Source of the DNA: Clusia tigrina
Taxonomy: Eukaryota > Arthropoda > Insecta > Diptera > Clusiidae
Length of the DNA stretch: 64,000 nucleotides
Direction of reading: 5' to 3'
Assembly: GCA_920105625.2 (NCBI GenBank)
Contig: CAKKTE020000278.1
Location: 1,054,001 to 1,118,000 of the forward strand
How positions within the stretch are numbered: position 1 is the stretch's first letter; each line of letters starts with the position of its first letter. Made by a program: the position numbers and the translations under genes. This document shows positions 25,136-36,783 of this stretch, piece after piece. The notes under the pieces are model-generated. The model was not told where the DNA came from and ran no database searches. It saw only the letters and a program-made list of their open reading frames with translations.

Positions 25136-25184
<49 letters not shown>
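25136..25184. repeat. (TA)n microsatellite after A-rich tract
   Basis: An A-rich tract (25108-25142) runs into (TA)n. The tract could be the poly(A) tail of an inserted sequence. Confidence 0.93.
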
Positions 25185-25187
<3 letters not shown>

Positions 25188-25339
25188 ACCTTCTCCGAGA
25201 AAAGGGACCTAGTGTGTCAAAAAACGGCATCTCCCAACTGAAGGTGTGTTCACAGTGATAATGCGTTATGAAACTTTAAATGCGTTTTTCTCCAAACTTC
25301 ATTTGCACACACTAGGTCCCTTTTCTCGGAGAAGGTCAC
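25185..25339. mobile_element. Small 33-bp inverted-repeat element inside a TA tract
   Basis: A perfect 33-bp inverted repeat, GTGACCTTCTCCGAGAAAAG and following at 25185-25217 and its reverse complement at 25307-25339, encloses an 89-bp spacer. TA-rich DNA (ATATAT) lies on both sides. The structure fits a MITE of about 155 bp inserted in a TA microsatellite. The perfect match between arms suggests recent arrival or selection on the hairpin. Confidence 0.75.
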
Positions 25340-25587
25340 ATATACGAGTATATATATATAATATTCAATAAATTATAGATACATAGTCCTATTAATTCTA
25401 AAATAAATCCAACTGCTGTACCCATTCATTCACTTTTTCATTTTGATTTAACAGGATTCGCACAGAAAAAATATCAATGACTATAGCAAAAACGAAGCAA
25501 AATGTTTTTATTTGTGATAATTATTACTAGGTGTTTCAGTCTTATCAAACTGATAGGGTTTGGAATATGAAAACTAGAATCAAAACT

Positions 25588-26480
25588 TTAGGTTAGGTTA
25601 GGTTGCGAAGGCGTGTGCCGATCGGTATCAACATTTCAACTCGGACACATCTATGTCCATTGTGACTGCCTTCAAAAATGCCAACAGGAGGCATACTCAT
25701 CCTTACCCTCGTTTCCCTATACATTGGAAGTACCATCCATATTAAACCATTTGGGTTTCCAGATGAAAGTGAGGAAATCCGATTTGTCCACCTTCGTTAT
25801 CTCTGTCAAGCTTGTGAAGAAGCGCGACCCTAAACATTGAAGTCGTTTCAACTGTAGTCTTGGACATTGACATGCAAAGTGATGATTCGATTCTATCTCT
25901 TCTTCAACATGGCAACTCTTGAATAGCCCGCTCGACGGAATATGCCAACGTTGAAGCATTGGTGCCGTAAGCACCATTACTGCAGGTTTGTTGAGCGCTT
26001 TGAGAATCTTCGTACTCTTCATGTCTAATCTAGGCCATAAGGCCCGTGAGACTTCACAGTCATCACGATTAGTTGTTTGTCACCGCAATAGTGAATTCAT
26101 GTATTCTCCTAAACAAATCACATATCGGGATATTTGTATCTGTTTCGTTATGTCCATTTCTCAGAGCTCCTTCTGACCATCTCGTCCGCCAATTCATGCG
26201 TTTCTATATTCCTATGTCCAGGAACCAAGCAAAGTGAAACCTTGTGGGGCCAATGTTCAGTAGTGAGGTACGACATTTCATTACCAACTTCGATTTAATT
26301 GTCTTGGATTCAATTGCCTTTTGCGCCGCCTGACTATCCACACAGATCGAATTATACTACTTTGTATCAGCCTGCTCGCTTTCTCAATTGCATAGATTTT
26401 GGCCTGAACGACGCTGCATGCATCAGGCAGCCGATATGACTGTCTTGCCTGCAAACCTTCCGAGAAGACACCCGTCCCCG
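25588..26480 (-). pseudogene. RNase H-bearing non-LTR retrotransposon 3' half
   Basis: Minus-strand reading gives an RNase H domain: ICVDSQAAQKAIES (about 26350-26310) and VSLCLVPGHRNIETHELADE (about 26245-26185, with the HRNIxxxELAD motif). The C-terminal zinc-type motif follows: CHVEEEIESNHHFACQCPRL near 25910-25850. Several frame changes are present. Its 3' end, AACCTAACCTAACC in minus orientation at about 25588-25604, is shared with the short copy at 13996. The region 32275-32640 is another copy of the same family. RNase H plus this C-terminal motif fits the I/R1/LOA group. Confidence 0.8.
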
Positions 26481-26751
26481 TTGCAAACTCAAAACTTTAA
26501 GTAGCTTATCACATCGATTATCGAATTAGGATACTCCATGCTGTGACTTACAGCATATGACCGACACTTTCCAATTGGTTTTTCAAAAACAAAGACTATA
26601 ATTAATTTAACTGACTTAGAATTGTAAAATAATATAAAAGATACAAGAATCGAACAAATAAAATGGTTTTTATTCCCATGAATGCAACGCACATTATTTT
26701 AAGTTTCATCCATTTCAATCAATTTGTATAATATAATATTATTTCTTTATT

Positions 26752-27622
<871 letters not shown>

Positions 27623-27627
27623 AGATG

Positions 27628-27780
27628 TATCAGAATAAGCGCAATGAACAAATACACGTTCAGTTTAGCAGGTTTATTAGAAAGAAAGATGATTACATGA
27701 CACATTAAGAACAAGAATTTAGAGCTTGACAGCAGTTGGGTTGCCTATGCTTATATTAACTTTGGTACTATATACCTACA
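27628..27780 (-). repeat. copia 3' LTR
   Basis: 153 bp, the downstream LTR in element orientation. It lacks a 4-base GACC-region insertion present in the other LTR. Confidence 0.93.
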
Positions 27781-27953
27781 TACTCTGCCTCTACCCAAAT
27801 GCAATTACAGAAAAATTTAATCAGAATCAAGAATTTATATACATAGTGCCAAAATTTTCACAAAAATATAGTTCAATCGAAAATTAAGCAAATTCAATTT
27901 TTAGTTTACAAAAAATGTGATGTTTATATTTAGTTACACATTTTTTAAAAACA

Positions 27954-28360
27954 TCAGCTACATTTTCCGAAGATGTTATGTACTGGAATCTCGTTCGAAA
28001 GATGCTTGTCACGAATGTAATGGTACTTGATGTCTATGTGTTTGCTGCGTTTGTGAGCAATGGGATTTTGGACCAAGAATTGCGCGCCTTGGTTGTCACA
28101 ACAAATTGTTGTTGCGCGATTTACGTAGGCCTCAAATCTCATCTCCTTTAGCAAACTTCGATGGAATGAAATTTCTTTCGCTCCCTGGCACATCGCGATA
28201 TATTCCGCTTCCATGGAACTTAGCGAAACCACATGCTGCTTTTCGACTCCCATGCGACGGGGGTGCCACAAAAAAGTAGAACAAATCCACTGTAGGTTTT
28301 GCGATTAGTCGACTCAGAACGCCAATCTGCGTCTGTAAAACACACCAAATCTTAATTAAC
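27954..28360 (-). pseudogene. copia RNase H region
   Basis: Minus-strand reading shows KQHVVSLSSMEAEYIAMCQG and KEISFHRSLLKEM, then TTICCDNQGAQFLVQNP and KRSKHIDIKYHYIRD. These are the SSxEAEY and DNQ...HxRxKHI motifs of Ty1/copia RNase H, including the second and third catalytic acidic residues. A frameshift near 28260 separates it from the preceding TDADWRS-type part (28362-28290). It lies at the 3' end of pol, as expected for copia. Confidence 0.88.
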
Positions 28361-29440
28361 ATGTGTATGTTAACGTACGTTTAGTATTTGCTTTTAAATA
28401 TTGCAAGAAATGTTTCGCCGCTGCGAAGTGCGCCTTGTGCGGATGTGCGTGAAACTGCGCCAATTTTGACACGATATGTGCGATGTCTGGTCGTGATATT
28501 ATCGCTAAATAGGTTAGACCCCAATGAGCGATTGATAGCTCTTTATATCGAACCCTTCGCATTCCTTTTCGCCGCACTTTTGCAAAACAGTGCCCGCTGT
28601 GAATGGTGTAGCACTCGTACATATTCCACCGCTCCAGAAGCTCATGCGTATACCGATTTTGGTTAATTGATATATCGCCGCGCAGTCCGTCTCGCTCGAC
28701 TTCCATCCCCAAATAGAATTTTATGGGTTTATGGGACCTCGATCAACTGCTTCCACCTGCGCTCTGAGCTGCTTAACGATGTCGCGCATTGTTGATCCGA
28801 GAGAGCACGCCAAAAAAATATCATCCACATAAAGTGTTATGATGTTAATTTCTCCATCTCTCATCATTGTGTACAAACATGAGTCCGTCTGGCATCGATT
28901 GGAAGCAATTTGGGAAAGAATAACGTTGATTTTGCTGTTCCAATCTCTGCCTGCTTGCTTAAGCCCGTACAATGATTTCTTTAATTTGCAGATTTTATAG
29001 GGAATCTTTTCATTTGTGAACATCTACGGTTGGCGCATAAAAACGTATTCTGACAGCTCTCCGTTGAGGTATGCCGCTACGATGTCAATATGGTTAACAA
29101 GAAGTTTATGTTTCGCAGCAAGTGCAAGCATAAGTCGAATAATTGAGTGCCTCATTACTGGTGCGTATGTGTAAAAAAAATCTTCAAACTTCCTCTGACC
29201 GCATCCTTGTGCAACTAAACGGGCTTTGCGTTTTTCTATCGTTCCATCAGCGTTGAATTTGCTTGTAAAAACCCATCTGCATCCGATAACGTTTTTTCCT
29301 GCTGGACAGTCAACCAACTCCCAGGTGCCGTTTTTCATTAAACTATCAAATTCCACCTGCATCGCGTCCCGCCACTGAGTCCCATTTGCTGACTCTAGCG
29401 CTTCAGCTACGGTGATTGGATTTGTAATAATACCGTTCAA
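28356..29440 (-). pseudogene. copia reverse transcriptase region
   Basis: In order on the minus strand: LESANGTQWRDAMQVEFDSL, WVFTSKFNADGTIEKRKARLVAQG, HIDIVAAYLNGEL (motif A), then LKKSLYGLKQAGRDWN, TLYVDDIFLACS (motif C, YVDD intact) and the GLTYLAIISRPDIAH segment. This is the canonical order for Ty1/copia reverse transcriptase. A stop at the MRQP/MFTNEK junction (29023) and another near 28713 break the frame. Catalytic residues are kept, so decay is recent or slight. Confidence 0.92.
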
Positions 29441-29760
29441 TGATTCAGTGGCATGCTCGGCCTGCCAGGTCTGCCAGTGCGATTTATTCGTGGTCTGTCT
29501 CTCTTTCGCTTTCCCGCAACGACTTCCACCGCTTCGTCAGATGACCATTCCTGCTCTTGAGCCTCTCTTCCATCCGAGCTTTCGTGTACCTCTCTTGCAT
29601 TTACGCCTACGCGCGTTGCAGTGCTCGCTATAACTGCGCTAATGCTCTCACCGTCGCTGCTAATATCTTCGCTAATATCTTCGTTTTCCACTGCTTGATC
29701 TGCGACAGCTGCATCACTTAATATAAGTGATTTTTCGAAGAAATTAACGTCCCGTGCAAT
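29437..29760 (-). pseudogene. copia pol linker (integrase-RT)
   Basis: An acidic, serine-rich stretch (MENEDISEDISSDGESISAV and onward) followed by a basic KRKRDRPRINRTGRPGRP segment. This is the variable linker between integrase and reverse transcriptase in copia polyproteins. Confidence 0.7.
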
Positions 29761-29779
29761 AGTTATAGTTTGTTATAAT

Positions 29780-30400
29780 GCCTATAACCCTTCGTATTGC
29801 TCGCGTAGCCAACAAAAACTAGTTTTGGCTCAAATTTCGACCGATTCCGATTCTTGTCGAGTGCAACAGCATTACAACAGCATTCGGAAATGTGTTACAG
29901 ATGGTTTCCTCTCCAACCAACGTTCATTGGAGTTTCGTCATTCAATATCTTTGTAGGAGAACGATAACTTATGTACGTAGCAGTACTTACAGCCTCCGCC
30001 CATAAGCTTTGAGGAAGATGCGCTGTTTCCAGCATACACCGAGCCATTTCGACTACCGTTCTATCAGCTCTCTCCGCTATGCCATTCTGCTGTGGTGTGT
30101 AGCTAATTGTCTTCTGATGCACTATGGCATATCGCTTGAAGAAATTGTTGAAATTTGAGTTTACATACTCCAATCCGTTGTCGCTCCTTAAGCATTTCAG
30201 GAGTTTCATCTTGCGTTCAGTTTGCTTCTCCACACGCGTTATGAAGTCCACGAATGTTTCATAGGCCTGCGATTTGTGCTGCAAAAATTTAGTTTCTACA
30301 TACCTCGAGTAATCATCAATAAAGGTGATGAAGTATCTCGAACCACTTTGTGAGCAAACGCGCATTGGACCAGAAATGTCGGTGTGGACCACTTCCAGAG
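29780..30400 (-). pseudogene. copia integrase core
   Basis: Minus-strand reading shows HTDISGPMRVCSQSGSRYF, FIDDYSRYVETKFL, LRSDNGLEYVN (second Asp), and YTPQQNGIAERADRTVVEMAR with the catalytic Glu. This is an intact DDE core of Ty1/copia integrase (D in TDISG, D in SDNG, E in GIAERA). The zinc-binding H2C2 segment upstream is largely missing, joining the gag/integrase deletion point near 30400-30490. A short duplicated block (CACAGAGTTGTATTTACATTAGGATA at about 30392-30447) marks that junction. Confidence 0.9.
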
Positions 30401-30591
30401 TTGTATTTACATTAGGATAGCACAGAGTTGTATTTACATTAGGATAAGCTTAGTGCTAATTTTGCAAGCTGCACAAGTGACATATTCAAAATCTTTTGGA
30501 TTGTCTATTTTTAAACCACGAACCATATTTATATTATCGAAAGCGAACTAGTTTTCTGAACAAATTTACCTTGCGCGCTGGTGCGTTTGTT

Positions 30592-30960
30592 TTATATAAA
30601 TTGCTCAATATATCCCATGCGCCGATTGCGAAAGCACACCTTTTTGTGTGGATTAGCTCCGATGACTTGACACACAATGATCGTTGCTAGCGTCTTTTTG
30701 TCCGCCTTTTCCCACGCGAGTTGTTCAGCCGCCGTTGCTGTTCCTGGACATGCGTTTTCCACGACATCCCATTGATCTTGTATTATTAACAGACTTCGCA
30801 TGTGGACCGACAAGATGTATAATTTTCACTGTTCAATTTTTCGATCTGCGAAAACGAATTACTCATTTTTAATTTTAATTCGACTAACGAACACTTTACA
30901 AAAAACTTCCGAAACACGTGTTTAGCTATTGCCTTTTTGATCTAGGCCCATAACCTTTGT
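30592..30960 (-). pseudogene. copia gag N-terminal fragment
   Basis: The minus-strand open stretch from 30813 contains SLLIIQDQWDVVENACPGT and WEKADKKTLATIIVC. This is the usual N-terminal gag region of copia elements (W.vv...., W...d..al..I). It breaks off before the zinc knuckle. The primer site follows the LTR at about 30940-30956. Confidence 0.8.
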
Positions 30961-31114
30961 CAGAATAAGCGCAATGAACAAAAACACGACCGTTCAGTTT
31001 AGCAGGTTTATTAGAAAGAAAGATGATTACATGACACAGTAAGAACAAGAAGTTAGAGCTGGACAGCAGTTGGGTTGCCTATCTTTATATTAACTTTGGT
31101 ACTATATACCTACA
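30958..31114 (-). repeat. copia 5' LTR
   Basis: 157 bp, the upstream LTR in element orientation, next to the GGTTATGGGCC primer site. Confidence 0.93.
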
Positions 31115-31119
31115 AGATG

Positions 31120-31560
31120 TTTTCAAAAATTTCAACATTTTATCAATATCTGATGGAGAGAGGTTGGAGAGCAGGGATATGGGATCATCATGCTGAAAGG
31201 TATAATATCTTAAGGGGTTCAGTTTTGGACACTCACAGAGGTAATGTGATAGGACACTGTTAGGAGTTTGGATAATGCAGTTGCATATGGACTTCGGTTC
31301 AATATTCTTGAGGTGTCCGTGAGAAATATTTGAATGACCTAATCTGAGTCTTGTACTGATTGTGTCTGTGGGTCGAGGTAAATAATCGACAAGAGAAAAT
31401 CGGTTTGGGTTTATGTCTTTATACCAGGTCGAAGTAACGTTCTAAATCTGCTTATTTTTATCGGTGTGGTATATTTTCAGGAAGTGTTTGATGTCGCAGA
31501 AGTTTTAGTTAGGAGTAGAAGTCACAGTAGCTTGTAATTTCTTCTGATTTTGTACCGACT
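31120..31560 (-). pseudogene. I-clade non-LTR retrotransposon C-terminal fragment
   Basis: On the minus strand around 31390-31260 the sequence reads ISTRLRLGHSNISHGHLKN followed by a C-x-C-like stretch. The RLRLGHxxxxHxHL phrase is the post-RNase H region of I-clade elements and is also present in the long element at 43757-48600 and at 61860-62330. The rest is too decayed to follow. Confidence 0.65.
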
Positions 31561-31569
31561 GTATAAATA

Positions 31570-32265
31570 AAGAAGTGATCTGTTAGTTGTTCCTTTAGCT
31601 CAAGGAATACAGATAGAAGATGTAAAGGATGTGTATTGGATTTTATGAATTTATGTAATGAAGTTGAATCGTTTGAGTGAGAGGGGAGTTTGGAATATCG
31701 GTTATTGAAGCACTTTTTAAAATTCCTGCTAATATTGAAGAAATTTTTGGTACCTTAACGTTTTTTTTTGAGTCATAATGACGACGAACGCAATGCACAA
31801 TCGCAATAAAAGGCAAACAATCCTTTACGTACATTTTAGTTTTTAGAAAAACAGAGAAGATTAATGTCACCTGAAATGTTTGGGTGGACAGGTGTCTGCA
31901 TGGAAGCACCAATTATATATTTTTCGTTATAGAGAACATTATACGAGTATTCAAGTCATGCAATAAAAATTGGATGGTATATTTCAATGATTTCTTATTG
32001 TCATTCACTCCATTTGCTGTCCTCATTTAATTTTCTACCTTTTTTAAAATGCTTACTATGGTAGTCAATCAGAAGTCGAATAATTCTCAGCGGACTGGCA
32101 ATCATGGAAATTTCATAGTATATATATGTATACAAGACACTTTTTTAATTATATTGAATGCAGTATAAAAAATTTTTATTCTTTTACGAACATTTTCAAT
32201 TACATAAATTTTTTCTGAATTGAATTTGAAGATTTCTGATTTCTGGTCCCAATCCATCGGAGTAT
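31570..32265. other. sv intron sequence, nothing recognised
   Basis: No coding region or element recognised. Confidence 0.45.
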
Positions 32266-32274
32266 GAATCTTGG

Positions 32275-32640
32275 TTCCTTTGCTGGTACGGTATCCGCAC
32301 TTTCACTCGGAGACATCTATGTCCGTTGTAACTGCCTTCAAAAATGTTAAGAAGAGGCATACTCGTCATTACCCTCGATTTCCGTATACATTGGAAGTAC
32401 CATCCCTATTAAACCATTTGGTTTTCCAGATGAAAGTGAGGAGATCCGATATGTCCACCTTCGTTATCTCTGTCAAGCTTGTGAAAAAGCGCGACGTCAA
32501 ACATTGAAGTCATTTCAACTGTAGTCTTGGACATTGACATAAAAAAGTGATGAATCGATTTTATCTCTTCTTCATCATAGCAACTCCTAGGCTTCTCGGC
32601 AAAATACGCCAAAGTTCAAGCAATGGTGCGATATCACAAT
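32275..32640 (-). mobile_element. Second large copy of the 25588-type non-LTR family
   Basis: Blocks CTCGGAGACATCTATGTCC, CATTGGAAGTACCATCC, CCAGATGAAAGTGAGGA and TTGGACATTGACAT occur in the same order and spacing as at 25640-25880. This copy lacks the AACCTAACC-type terminus. It is the C-terminal coding end plus 3' UTR in minus orientation. Confidence 0.8.
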
Positions 32641-32644
32641 GCCC

Positions 32645-33175
32645 GCTAATGGCCCTCATACTTGCCTTAGTTTGGCAGTATTCTACAGTTACCAGCTTTA
32701 GTGCATTTATTGGGAAAAATTTTTTAAAACTCAAAATCACCCAATTGCACTTCATTGAGAGTAACTTATAAGCCATGCTAATATGATTTAATCTCACATC
32801 AACTACAAATTAAAGCTGTTTATTATTTTTTCTCGTTTGCAGAAAGATATTAATTGTTGCATGACAATTCCCCGAGTGCAAACGGTTACAATTGATATAT
32901 TACGGGGATAACGTGTGAGAGCAGTGTGCAGAGCTTAGCACTTGTACGACGCTGCGGCATGTGCGGCAATGTGGCAATGTTTTACCATATTCTATGAGGC
33001 CAATAAATTTTCTGTTTTTAGTGTGCTGCTTGACATTAAAATTGTTTTCTAATTGAAAATGGTAAATCTTTGGTTCCGTTGTAAATTTCTGCGCATTTAT
33101 CATTGTGAATGTGGTAACGGTTCTTTTTGGGTTAAATTTATTATGCGCTTTTGAGGAAAGAACATGGAACAATAA

Positions 33176-33180
<5 letters not shown>
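32645..33180. other. sv intron sequence, possible regulatory DNA
   Basis: 32860-33000 is less AT-rich, complex and without transposon motifs. Enhancers are expected in sv introns (the sparkling eye enhancer is intronic in Drosophila), but I could not identify a clustered Lz/Ets/Su(H) site arrangement. Confidence 0.25.

Positions 33181-33182
<2 letters not shown>

Positions 33183-33223
<41 letters not shown>
33183..33223. repeat. (TA)n microsatellite
   Basis: Pure TA run of about 41 bp. Confidence 0.95.
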
Positions 33224-33225
<2 letters not shown>

Positions 33226-33329
33226 TTTATTGTTATCAAATAGATACGAATAGATTAGATAACTTACTAGGATCTGTTTATAAATTTGAAAATTTTAATT
33301 GTGGAAGTAATATTCTATTTATAATAGAA

Positions 33330-33500
33330 ACTCGTTGATCCCTGGGTCTGCCAGGTATATTCAGGACAATGATTCTAAGGGTTGTGTACCGGGTGTCCTT
33401 CAAGAATTAGATAGACTCGTTGATCCGTGGGTCTCCCAGGTATATTTAGGACAATGATTCTAAGGGTTGTGTACCGCTGTCTTTCCAGAGATAGATATTG
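33330..33500. repeat. Two tandem units of 85 bp
   Basis: ACTCGTTGATCC begins at 33330 and again at 33415. Each is followed by TGGGTCT(G/C)CCAGGTATATT and TTCTAAGGGTTGTGTACCG. About 60 bp of each unit matches with few changes, and the remainder diverges. The source element is unknown. Confidence 0.8.
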
Positions 33501-33689
33501 CCCTGCACCCTTTTCTGGGGTCAGCGAGGCGCATTTTATACAGTTTAACGACAACTTGTACAAAATGAACATACTTCTCTCTAACTGAAAAAGTATTACG
33601 TAAGTCAGTGTTAAATTATTTTTCCCTAAATTATCCATTAATATAGCCAAATACGGATCAATTCGAATTTTTCTTTGCCGCAGTTGTTT

Positions 33690-33911
33690 TGATTTTTATA
33701 TATCTTCATTGTACCAATCAACACGGGCCGTTTTTTCATTAATTGTCAAATTATGCGGTATCCAACGAGCAGACGCACTTTTGTTGAGATAATCAACGGA
33801 AGTATCAGATTGCATAAAGCCACTTTTGCCATATCGCAAACCAACGTAACCACGGACCCATAGTAAGATGATTTTCGGGGCAAACAATTCCGTCTGGGCA
33901 TTCACCCACAA
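33690..33911 (-). pseudogene. mariner-like transposase N-terminal fragment
   Basis: A 71-residue minus-strand stretch ends KSASARWIPHNLTINEKTAR followed by VDWYNEDI. The (I/A)SARWVPH.LT..QK.-type phrase is the end of the DNA-binding domain of mariner (DD34D) transposases. The segment upstream has no further match. It is a short relic, assigned by one phrase. Confidence 0.45.
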
Positions 33912-34189
33912 GATTCTACTGAGAGACTCTATCCCGGCAATAGGATTTCTACAGTCACAAGAACAGGCTTAGATGCAGCTTAAGCAATCTGAATTTTTCT
34001 CCCTATCGATATTACCATCTATTTGTTGGTTCAGCAAACCAATTTATGAATAAAGTCGTCACTTTCGCTATAAAGTTAAGGTTCATTCTGCATACGAAAA
34101 GAATACACTTGTTAAGGATGAAACCATGGATATCTGTTCCTCAGCCTAATCTCGCATCAGTTCGATAAATATTTGTAGGAACTTCAAAA

Positions 34190-34790
34190 TAAAGGGTTTT
34201 CAAAAGAAACGCTACAAAAGTAAATCGATAGTGACAGCAAACGACGCCATATTTTTTCCCGCTCTTTTGACATTTCTCTTCAGTAAGGTTTGCCATTTCA
34301 TCGTGCAAAGATATACGAGCCAACAACGAGTCGAAATTATTAAAATTTACTCCCGAAATTCGGAGTCAGTCGCCTCAACTTTAAGAGCGCTACGTCCAAT
34401 TTATGGTCGTCATAATTGTCCTAGCAGATCAACAATTGAGCGTCTAGTGGAAAAATTTCAATCCACAGGCATAGTAAAAAATGTTCCCGTGCCAGTGAGA
34501 CAAAGAAGTGCCCGTAGTGTCGAGAATATTGCTGCCGCTGAGGCTTCAGTTCAAGAAAGCCCAAATGAATGTGCGTCAATGTGTGTCATTGGGCCGTACT
34601 TCTTCCGTGATGATCAAGACCGGCACATTACTGTGAATGCGAATCGCTACCGTTTAATGATAACCGAATATTTTTGGCCCCAATTGGATAATATGGACTT
34701 GGAGGACAGGTGGTTCCAACAGTACGACGCCGCAAGCCACACAGCGAATGCCACAATCAATTTACTGCAAACCAATTTTCCATATTTGTC
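34190..34790 (+). pseudogene. Second DD41D (rosa-like) transposon copy, 3' truncated
   Basis: It starts with the same left end as 20792 (GGGTTTTCAAAAGAAACGC). The 193-residue open stretch keeps the whole helix-turn-helix domain: SQQRVEIIKIYSRNSESVAS, then RHNCPSRSTIERLVEKFQ and VPVRQRSARSVENIAA. It then skips from ECASMC to VIGPYFFRDDQDRH, losing the first catalytic Asp. The second Asp motif is altered (WFQQYDAAS), and everything after NLLQTN is gone. It complements the copy at 20792, which lost a different segment, so both came from one fuller ancestor. Confidence 0.85.
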
Positions 34791-34814
34791 CTTTGCTAGA
34801 ATCGAGCAATAAAT

Positions 34815-35418
34815 GAGAATAGTTCCGCGATTGATCTTCATTTCTTCAATTAGTCACTGATAGTACTTAAATTTCATAAATTCATTATTGATATTAATAT
34901 TTCATACTATAATTAAATAAGTGAGAAAGGACTTAAGGAATTAACTACTAGAAATAAAGGCTGGGATGGATAGAAGCAAGATCTCGTTACCTACGTTATC
35001 TACGACTGTAAGGTCATCTTTTCGGATATACTATGGATTTAGAATGTGCCAAGTTTAATTAAACTCTCAAAAATGGTATGACAAAACACTCACCTTTGGA
35101 AAACACAATAATCGGATATTTCCACAAACTGAATATACCATGTATAAGAAACACAAATATTACACATCTTTTTAATGTAGAAGTATATGCATAATACTTT
35201 ACTTCTGCTGATTATATTTTAATTGGAGACCTTAACCACATCCGATTTAAATATACAGATACTGAAACTAGGTTCTGAACTGAGTTCCATGGAATATTCC
35301 TTGTTTTTGTTCTTTTTTTTTAGAACATATCAGTTTTTGGAATATTCCATATGTTTAGGATTCTGATACGCGTAAAACTGTTCTGCTAGTTTGAAAATAA
35401 CCTTCTTCAAGTTTCATT
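34815..35418. other. sv intron sequence, nothing recognised
   Basis: AT-rich, no gene or element recognised. Confidence 0.5.
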
Positions 35419-35423
35419 ATATT

Positions 35424-35905
35424 GTTACGAAATTGCCCTCCTGCTAATTTATACTGTTACGAAATTGCCCTCCTGACAATTTAATCTAACTCTCATTACT
35501 CGGATACGTACCACTGGATTGTGTAGTAATCAAATAATCGCTGGTTAAATTAAAATAATTAGCTTTATTTAATTATTGCAATTTTCACACTTAATATTAG
35601 GCTTAAAGTTTACTTTATTACAATTGCATTTTAGTTAAATCATTGCATTCATGTAATCACTTTATTAGTTCTTAATACTGTAACTGCTAAAATGCACGAT
35701 GTACACACTGTTGCGGTTGCTTTTGAACTGTGTCTCGACTTTCATGATGTGGTGGGTTATATACCTTTATTATGGTTGAAGTAGAATATTCTAGAACATT
35801 TATACTTCGGTAGAAATTCGAGAATATTGCCAAATTTTATCTACATTTCGAAAGAATGTTCTTTAGTAAGCTTTTTTTCCGAATAGATTGTGTCTTGATT
35901 TACAT
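35424..35905 (-). mobile_element. Probable solo LTR of a gypsy-type element
   Basis: In minus orientation the block ends ...GGGCAATTTCGTAACA, a common LTR end. It has a TATA-like GGTATATAACC (about 35752-35764) with a GAGACACAG start-type sequence downstream and an AATAAAG signal (about 35566-35572). That order, TATA, start, poly(A), end, is what an LTR shows. The terminal 22 bases (TGTTACGAAATTGCCCTCCTG on +) are duplicated at 35424 and 35456. The upstream edge (near TGTAAATCAAGAC on the minus strand, about 35905) and the target duplication are not certain. Confidence 0.5.
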
Positions 35906-35909
35906 ACAC

Positions 35910-36555
35910 CACTCTTTTAGTAACTGAACTTAATATCAATTTTAAATGGGATCCTAAAAGTATGCAATCATTTATGTTTCAATGTGTTCTACAGACGCAA
36001 AAAATTCAAAAGGGTCAAATTCTGATAACATTGTTTTTTTTAATAGGGTCTGGTATTTGGCATGTCGTCCATCCGGTACAATCCAAAACACAAGAGCTCT
36101 GCAGCCGTTCGACAAAGATAACGAGATTGAAATTTATATGTTTTTATCTTGACACTAACAGAAGACACTAAATAAGGAACGTAATTTGGGAAGCACTCCT
36201 ATTACTTTGTGAATTGGACTATTTTCTCCACTTCGGTCCATAAATGAAATTTTATAGAAATATTTTGTTACATTAACAAGTGACCGCTGATCAAAATAAG
36301 ATCCATTGAACCAAATAGTCTTAAAAGTCTTTTATTCTTAACTAGAAGTGTATAAAATCAACTATCAGTAAAGATAAAACCAAACGGGTTTTTCATATGA
36401 AAAAACACCTTCCGTAGTTACAAAGGACCCAAAAACAACCCCTTTGTATCTGCATTGATGCGGGTATTTAGAATTAGTTTAGAAATTATAATAATTAGTT
36501 TATATTTAAAATATATGTGACGAGACATTTGATCGATTTTTCTAATTTATTTTTT
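35910..36555. other. sv intron sequence, nothing recognised
   Basis: No gene or element recognised. Confidence 0.5.
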
Positions 36556-36557
36556 AG

Positions 36558-36755
36558 GTATTATGAGACTGGTAGCTTTAAAGCCGGTGTAATTGGCGGC
36601 TCTAAGCCGAAAGTAGCAACGCCACCCGTTGTGGATGCAATTGCTAACTACAAACGTGAAAATCCTACAATGTTCGCATGGGAGATACGTGATAGACTGT
36701 TAGCGGAAGGCATTTGTTCGCAGGATAATGTTCCTAGCGTTTCGTCGATAAATAG
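36558..36755 (+). CDS. sv: sv exon: C-terminal half of paired domain
   Basis: A 198-nt exon between TTTATTTTTTAG and AATAG|GTAAGT. The first G completes an Arg codon from the previous exon; the peptide then reads [54 protein letters not shown] and [11 protein letters not shown]. This is the linker and second helix-turn-helix (RED) subdomain. [16 protein letters not shown] with [12 protein letters not shown] separates it from the Pax6 genes (which have IRPRAIGGSKPRVAT) and fits Pax2/5/8. The two bases left over (AG) join either A at 52528 (main form) or G at 36807 (possible alternative). Confidence 0.96.
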
Positions 36756-36783
36756 GTAAGTCGCAATGGTGATAATTTAGAAA

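Larger units (their letters stand above)
27623..31119 (-). mobile_element. copia (Ty1/copia) LTR retrotransposon with 5-bp TSD
   Basis: The element spans 27628-31114 in antisense to sv. The 5-bp duplication AGATG lies at 27623-27627 and 31115-31119. The LTRs are 27628-27780 and 30958-31114. In element orientation they begin TGTAGGTATATAG and end CTGACA, differing by about six substitutions plus a 4-base and a 1-base indel. After the 5' LTR comes GGTTATGGGCC, matching the copia-type internal initiator-tRNA-Met primer site. A purine-rich tract (GGGTAGAGGCAGAG) precedes the 3' LTR. The interior is under 3.2 kb because most of gag and the protease are deleted, so it is a defective but structurally readable insertion. 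Confidence 0.95.
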
